Of a DNA stretch of 10,086 bases, positions 6,055 through 10,086 are shown one piece after another. The notes beneath the pieces were generated by a model, which saw nothing but the letters and a program-made list of their open reading frames with translations, did no database searches and was not told where the DNA came from. Each line of letters opens with the position of its first letter. The stretch's first letter is position 1. Position numbers and translations under genes: made by a program. Source of the DNA: Spirogloea muscicola (taxonomy: Eukaryota; Streptophyta; Zygnematophyceae; Spirogloeales; Spirogloeaceae); the NCBI GenBank assembly GCA_009602725.1, contig WELB01000001.1, forward strand, positions 2,271,103 through 2,281,188, written 5' to 3'.

Positions 6055-6402
6055 TCAGTAACTACGAGTCAGCACATAGAGGACGCTAACTGATGCTCGA
6101 ATACCGGACGGCAATCGACAAGCTCTTGAGCTACCAGCTAATGCTCGACCAGCTTTCTGATGGAACGCATGAGCCTGAGCTCGCTGCAGACAAGCTGACA
6201 CTCGACGACGCAAGAATGACAAGTAGGCTGCCGGCATGCCCGTCTGAGCTGGAAGCATATCCTCACGTCGAGCATATCCCAAACTTGCCTTATTCTCCAA
6301 TAAGGTGTGGAAGCGAAGGCCGATGCAGCCGAAATTGTTGATTGCCGCCGGTAGGAGGTGAGAAGGCGAGCGGTGCGCATGGAATTGAAAGGGAGGCCCA
6401 TT
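6055..6402 (-). pseudogene. Retroelement C-terminal fragment H, diverged subfamily
   Basis: Open on the minus strand for 115 codons between TAG at 6403-6405 and TGA at 6055-6057. The path is colinear with fragments B and E: HLLPAAINNFGCIG aligns with EFVPLAVDVHGAFG, FLRRRVSACLQRAQAHAFHQ with FRMRLAVSMQRSLAFAVHL, AGRALAG with AGRALAA, and VLTRSY with LLTRGY. Identity outside these blocks is low, so this is a separate and older subfamily. The variant LQRAQA is, from memory, common in this family elsewhere. Upstream nuclease motifs are missing. No start codon is meaningful; a TTG-started reading would cut off the FVPLAV-equivalent block. Confidence 0.65.
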
Positions 6403-6527
6403 CTAGCCTTACAAATGTCCTGTTAACTGGGTAATGAGCTAGCTAAGGGGGACACTAATATCACCGAGTGAGCACATGCATATCTAACCAAAAAAATGGA
6501 CAAGGCCAACAGAGTCACAGACACCCT

Positions 6528-6600
6528 CTGTATGCACCTGGCTGGCTTCAGCCGCTATTTACATGTCAGCAGCCGCATTCTCTCCAGTCGCCGCCGCCCT
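6528..6600 (+). repeat. Diverged 3'-module remnant with GC-rich flank
   Basis: CACCTGGCTGGCTTCAGCCG, GCAGCCGCATTCT and CAGTCGCCGCCGCC occur in the same order on the minus strand at about 9672-9570 (there CATCTGGCTGGCTTTACAGC, GCAGCCGCATTCT and, after a C11 run, CAGTCGCCGCCGCC). The flank beyond the hairpin is therefore also shared between the two places. Confidence 0.5.
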
Positions 6601-6930
6601 TCCAGGCGCACTCAGCTCTGCCGCCGCCGCCGCCGCCGCCGCCTCAAGTAGCGACTCTGCCGGGAGCTCGCACGCTGCCGGTGGTGGAGACGGCGGGAAG
6701 CCCCGTGCCTGGTGTCCACTTCGCCGGCAGCGGCCAGCCGGTGGTGCTTCAGCTTCCAAGACTGCGGCGGACGCGGCTGCGAGAGGCTCGGACGCTCGCT
6801 CAGCATCGTGGCGAGCGCAGGGGGCCCCATGTCATTTCCAGTCGCTACTACACAGTTCTCAGCTGTGATCCAGGTCAGGGTCTTTCTCCCGAGTCCTCTG
6901 CGGCGCTGCCTGCCTGCTCCATAGCTCCGG
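6560..6930. other. GC-rich island with CCG microsatellite
   Basis: CpG-rich, with (CCG)n at 6621-6643. Plus and minus frames across it give alanine-, proline- or arginine-rich products, which I take as composition effects. A donor-like CAG|GTCAGG lies at about 6872-6880 on the plus strand and an ATG in good context (GACATGG) on the minus strand near 6828. The island could be a host promoter or first exon, but nothing shows which strand. No product is assigned. Confidence 0.35.
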
Positions 6931-9424
6931 TGGCTTGTCAAAGTCAGAGCTCTCCCATGAGACGTCGGTGCTCTGCACGTTGTTTATGCACTGGGCCACT
7001 GCCGGCCAAAGCACTGGACTTCGGTGTACAACCCGAGCCAAGGTCTCCAAGGACTTGTCTGACGAGGAAGCTTGTCGGTTGTGCAGGGTGAAGACACGGA
7101 CATTGTGACATGCAATTACAGCGACCGTATCCTGGTGGGCTTTGCGTCTGTCCCGTTTCCAGGCTCTTGTTATTAGAAAGCCTCAGCATGGCTTCCATAT
7201 ATGCCGCCCAAGAAGAAGTGATGATACCTGGAAGAGTCGCCTCACCTTCTGCACCATTGGCTGACACAACAGTGGGTTCTGTCCAGGTCATAGCAACCCA
7301 GCTGAGGAAGCTCGGTACCATCCTCCATGCACGGTGAGACTTGCATCAAGTGCCCCTGCAGAAGTCAGCCTAGCTGCAGTTTCAATGATTTTGCAGGTCA
7401 AGGCGCCATACATAGCATGACCCTCAGAAACTGTCACAGCCCAGATTTATAACTTCCAGATATTTCACAACATTTCGTTCTTGATACATTCTTGAAAAAA
7501 CCCCCAGCAATTTCATCATATTTCCGACACATGCTCTCGAGATTGGCATCCCTTGTTCTGATCCCAAGCTTTGAATTGCAGCCAAGAGCAGAGCAATGGC
7601 GGAGCCATCACATACACAGTCACAACACTAATGGGAAGGCGCGATGAGGTCTGCCCTAGACACCCTTCTCTATACTTGGCGTCCTCCTGTGTCCAGGCAT
7701 CGACTACGGCGCTTTGGCTCGCTCAATGCCCCAACATGTGGACAAGCCATCGTCCATCATGACATGAGCTTAAGCTAGTCAGAAAAATATTAAGTACTTG
7801 CACTCCTCATACTCAGCTGTGCCTAAGCTGCTGGGTGTGCACTGCACCCTAAATGCTGCCAATCTGTGCACTGCAGCCTTTGTTAGAAGCCTGCACCAGG
7901 AATATGGGAGAGCTGATTGGGTCAGAGCCTATCTCCACCATCGGCATTCTTCCATGTGCATGTACATGTATGCGTGGTCTTATACGAAATCTGGCCCTGA
8001 ATCATAGCATCTACGAAGTTAGAGCTTTGGCAAAAGAGACAATGCGCAAGCAGCTTACTCCTGTTGGCTGGTGTACACCCTCAGCAAGTCAGGCTGTACC
8101 AAACCGCTGGTTCTCTGCCTTGGCTTGAAGAATCACTCTACCGTGAGATGCAATCCTTGTCTCATCCGTGGTCCTCCTGTGCTCACTTATGCGTCGGTCT
8201 TGAACATGTATCTGTGAGACTGCTGCTTGCCACTCTAGAAGGGATAGTCTGCTACATGTTCAGATATTAGAGGTTGAGATTCTGTGAGGCTTCTTTGCAG
8301 CAGCCAACATCCCCGTTGTCAACATATTTCCTGTCAGAGATGTGTATGATATGTATAGCACGAATCTTCGAGCTAGCACTCAAGAAGAGCACCATCTTGT
8401 GAAATGTGTCAGGAGACCCTTAAGAGCATTACTGCTGTGGTCATGGACAACAGAGCTTGGTGACATCAGCAAGTTGTGAGCTCAATTAGTTGCGAGATTG
8501 AGCTTTTATCTAGTCATGACCATTTACCTAATCTCGAGACGTGTTGAATATCAAGACATTATCTGCGTGGCTGAGACAGTAACTTGAGTTGTCACTACTT
8601 GTGCTAGTACATTCATGACCAGTTCTTTACTTTATTGCTTGTTGCAGGGATGCGCACATTTACAGCGTCTCTTTATATTGAAGCAGCATACCCTTCCCTT
8701 GGCCTGACAGTGAGTGTCATGCTTGTTAAGGTAATGCATGCTGCAGCAGAAGATCACTTGAATGAATATGGTGTCTTGATAGTTCTCTTATGACAGAGCT
8801 ACATGACTGCTGCTCTCAGTAACTTTCGCATGTCCAGGTTACGAGCTGGTTGGATCTTGTAAAAGACAATACTTATTTAGCCTGCTGATTGAGGGTCATA
8901 GACCAACTGGATCTGTCAATGAAAGCGCATGCTTGTCGCAGGTCGCAGAATTGTCAACACAATCTGGAGCAAACGCCCAGGCAGCCACCAGGACGTCAAG
9001 CCAGCGCATGGTGATGCACGCCAGCAGAGTTCCTTGACAATACATTGACCATGGCAAGGGCGAGTGGCGTGTGGGAGCACTAGGTGATTGTGTTGGATGG
9101 GCTTGTGTCCTTTCCTTCTAAACAACATCTAGGCGCTGTTGTAGCAGAGCTGCACCCTCCTAGATGCTCAGGTGGTTCTGTGCAACACAACAGCCACATT
9201 ACAAGCATGCTTAGGAGGCCACTACACCTACGCGCAGACAGAAACTTTGGAAGTGGTCATAAGAAGCTCTTCATTGGCAGTTAAGGTCACCTGCAGCTTT
9301 ACATGATTACATTGCCCTTCCTTGTGATTGTGCTTGTCGTTCACATGCCTTGACTTGGTCTGCTGTGAGAGGTGCTGAGAGGAATCAAGGAGACTGCTGG
9401 CCTTTTTTCGATGTGATGTTATCT
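6931..9424. other. No gene recognised
   Basis: About 2.5 kb without recognisable domains, retroelement matches, RNA genes or repeats. The short open frames on both strands lack any pattern I know. It is AT-balanced beyond 7340. It is likely intergenic or intronic. Confidence 0.5.
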
Positions 9425-9600
9425 TGTTGCCATGCTCTTTATACCCGGAGGCGGTGGCTGTGGAAGGCAGCTGGACAAGCGCGGACACGGTCAAAGCGGG
9501 GAGGGACGAGGCCTGACGGCCGCGGCGTCTGCAGACGCCAAGGCCCGACACCGAGGTGCGGGGCCGGGACGGCGGCGGCGGCGACTGGGGGGGGGGGAGC
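9425..9600. other. GC-rich island with palindrome and G11 run
   Basis: Contains the perfect 16-bp palindrome GGCGTCTGCAGACGCC at 9524-9539, a CGG repeat at about 9570-9582, and G11 at 9587-9597. Its right end, read on the minus strand, continues the 3'-module similarity shared with 6528-6600. Confidence 0.5.
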
Positions 9601-9839
9601 GGAACAAAGAAGAATGCGGCTGCTGATAATCAAAGAGCGGGCTGTAAAGCCAGCCAGATGCGTACAAAGAAACGGCTCCTCCAGAGTTATGCAATGGGTG
9701 TGCGAGAAGTGGCTCTCCCAATGGGGGCAAGGGCTGTGGGAGAGCCACTTCTTCTTGTTCACAGCCCTCGCCCCCCTTGTGCTTAGCAGCTTAGCAGCAG
9801 GGGACGAACATATCTCAGAACTGGGGTAGGATGGACCAC
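9598..9839 (-). repeat. 3' module of fragment I with overlapping inverted repeats
   Basis: On the minus strand after fragment I: CTGCTGCTAAGCTGCTAAGC, then CAGCCCTTGCCCCCATTGGG (9737-9718), then TTTGTACGCATCTGGCTGGC with a weak stem (GGCTG/CAGCC, 9640-9655), then GCAGCCGCATTCT. Inside it, AGAAGTGGCTCTCCC (9705-9719) pairs perfectly with 9738-9752. In addition, 9723-9738 pairs with 9760-9775 with one mismatch. Confidence 0.6.
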
Positions 9840-9872
9840 TCAATAACTACGAGTGAGGAGCCGCATATCCGA
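9840..9872 (-). pseudogene. Retroelement C-terminal fragment I (tail only)
   Basis: The minus strand reads SDMRLLTRSY and a TGA stop at 9842-9840, matching the SDLHLLTRGY ends of B and E. The frame stays open upstream to about 10052, but that part does not resemble the family, so the retained element is only ten codons. Confidence 0.58.
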
Positions 9873-10086
9873 ACTCCGGAATCCATGTGAGGGAGGTACA
9901 AGGCGCAGTGTGGGCGGGGCCCGTGCCCAGCCATGACAAGAGAGGGCGGAGTCTGTTGTCTTACTACCATCAACTTTGGCAGAGAAGCTGGCTCTTTCCA
10001 GTTCCGGAAGTGGGAGTCCGGCGGTGCGGAGCCGGCTGTGTAATCCGGGCAACGCGGAGCGAGCTCCCGACGGACCCCCCCCCCCC
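9873..10086. other. GC-rich edge ending in C12, no gene recognised
   Basis: GC-rich sequence with GGGCGG boxes, ending in twelve C at 10075-10086 at the window edge. No gene is supported. Confidence 0.45.

Noticed and set aside
6138-6401. Minus-strand reading with MRTARLLTSY as another retroelement tail
   Set aside because: The frame that aligns with the family reads FQFHAHRSPSHLLPAA through the same bases. The tail-like reading is out of frame and lacks a stop.
6563-6868. Poly-alanine plus-strand frame over the CCG repeat
   Set aside because: A product of the microsatellite; no domain and no supporting splice structure.
9438-9443. TATAAA on the minus strand as a promoter
   Set aside because: No coding frame or start region downstream supports it; a single six-base match is weak.
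9612-9626. ATGCGGCTGCTGA on the plus strand (and minus at about 6580) as further coding tails
   Set aside because: The match to the tail codons is only about 14 bases, with no family residues upstream. It is better explained as part of the shared 3' flank.
1-10086. CRISPR array, bacterial operon or phage-defence system
   Set aside because: No regularly spaced repeats, ribosome binding sites or gene clusters; the layout is eukaryotic with retroelement debris.

Overview
The window looks like nuclear DNA of a multicellular animal. Coding density is low, no bacterial-style operons are visible, GC-rich islands alternate with AT-balanced stretches, one candidate spliced first exon is present, and there are many decayed retroelement pieces. 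I cannot fix the lineage. An arthropod (for example a tick) is a weak guess only.

The dominant content is a swarm of about nine 5'-truncated fragments of one retroelement superfamily, on both strands: 1-159 (+), 293-940 (-), 3559-3612 (+), 3898-3921 (+), 4459-5028 (+), about 5330-5384 (+), 5641-5667 (-), 6055-6402 (-) and 9840-9872 (-). Most keep only the carboxy-terminal end of the protein, usually finishing in a variant of R/L-L-L-[ST]-R-[GSN]-Y plus stop, followed by a distinctive 3' untranslated region. The longest copies show the residue pattern of a PD-(D/E)XK (restriction-like) nuclease and then a conserved 'FVPLAVDVHG' block. I read them as the 3' ends of a retrotransposon whose C-terminal domain resembles the restriction-like endonuclease of R2/CRE/NeSL-type elements. 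No reverse transcriptase core lies in the window.

The 3' untranslated region carries a short stem-loop (GGGCTGG - 5 nt - CCAGCCC) that recurs on both strands. One copy has a paired change that keeps the stem (T-A for G-C), and another shows the mismatched intermediate. This is the best candidate for a functional element here, probably an RNA structure used by the element for its own reverse transcription.

Layout: 1-940 two retroelement ends tail to tail; 975-2094 no gene seen; 2102-2528 an open but unrecognised stretch; 2823-3086 (-) a candidate first coding exon of a small single-pass membrane protein, with a GC-rich island behind it (3087-3550); 3559-4058 three tandem retroelement 3' ends; 4060-4458 low-complexity GC-rich DNA; 4459-5028 the best-preserved retroelement copy; 5029-6402 a nest of inverted 3' ends; 6528-6930 a GC island with a CCG microsatellite; 6931-9424 no gene seen; 9425-10086 another GC island and 3' ends, with two overlapping inverted repeats.

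The retroelement pieces are all broken and do not work together as genes. The membrane-protein exon is the only candidate host gene, and its downstream exons lie outside what I can recognise.
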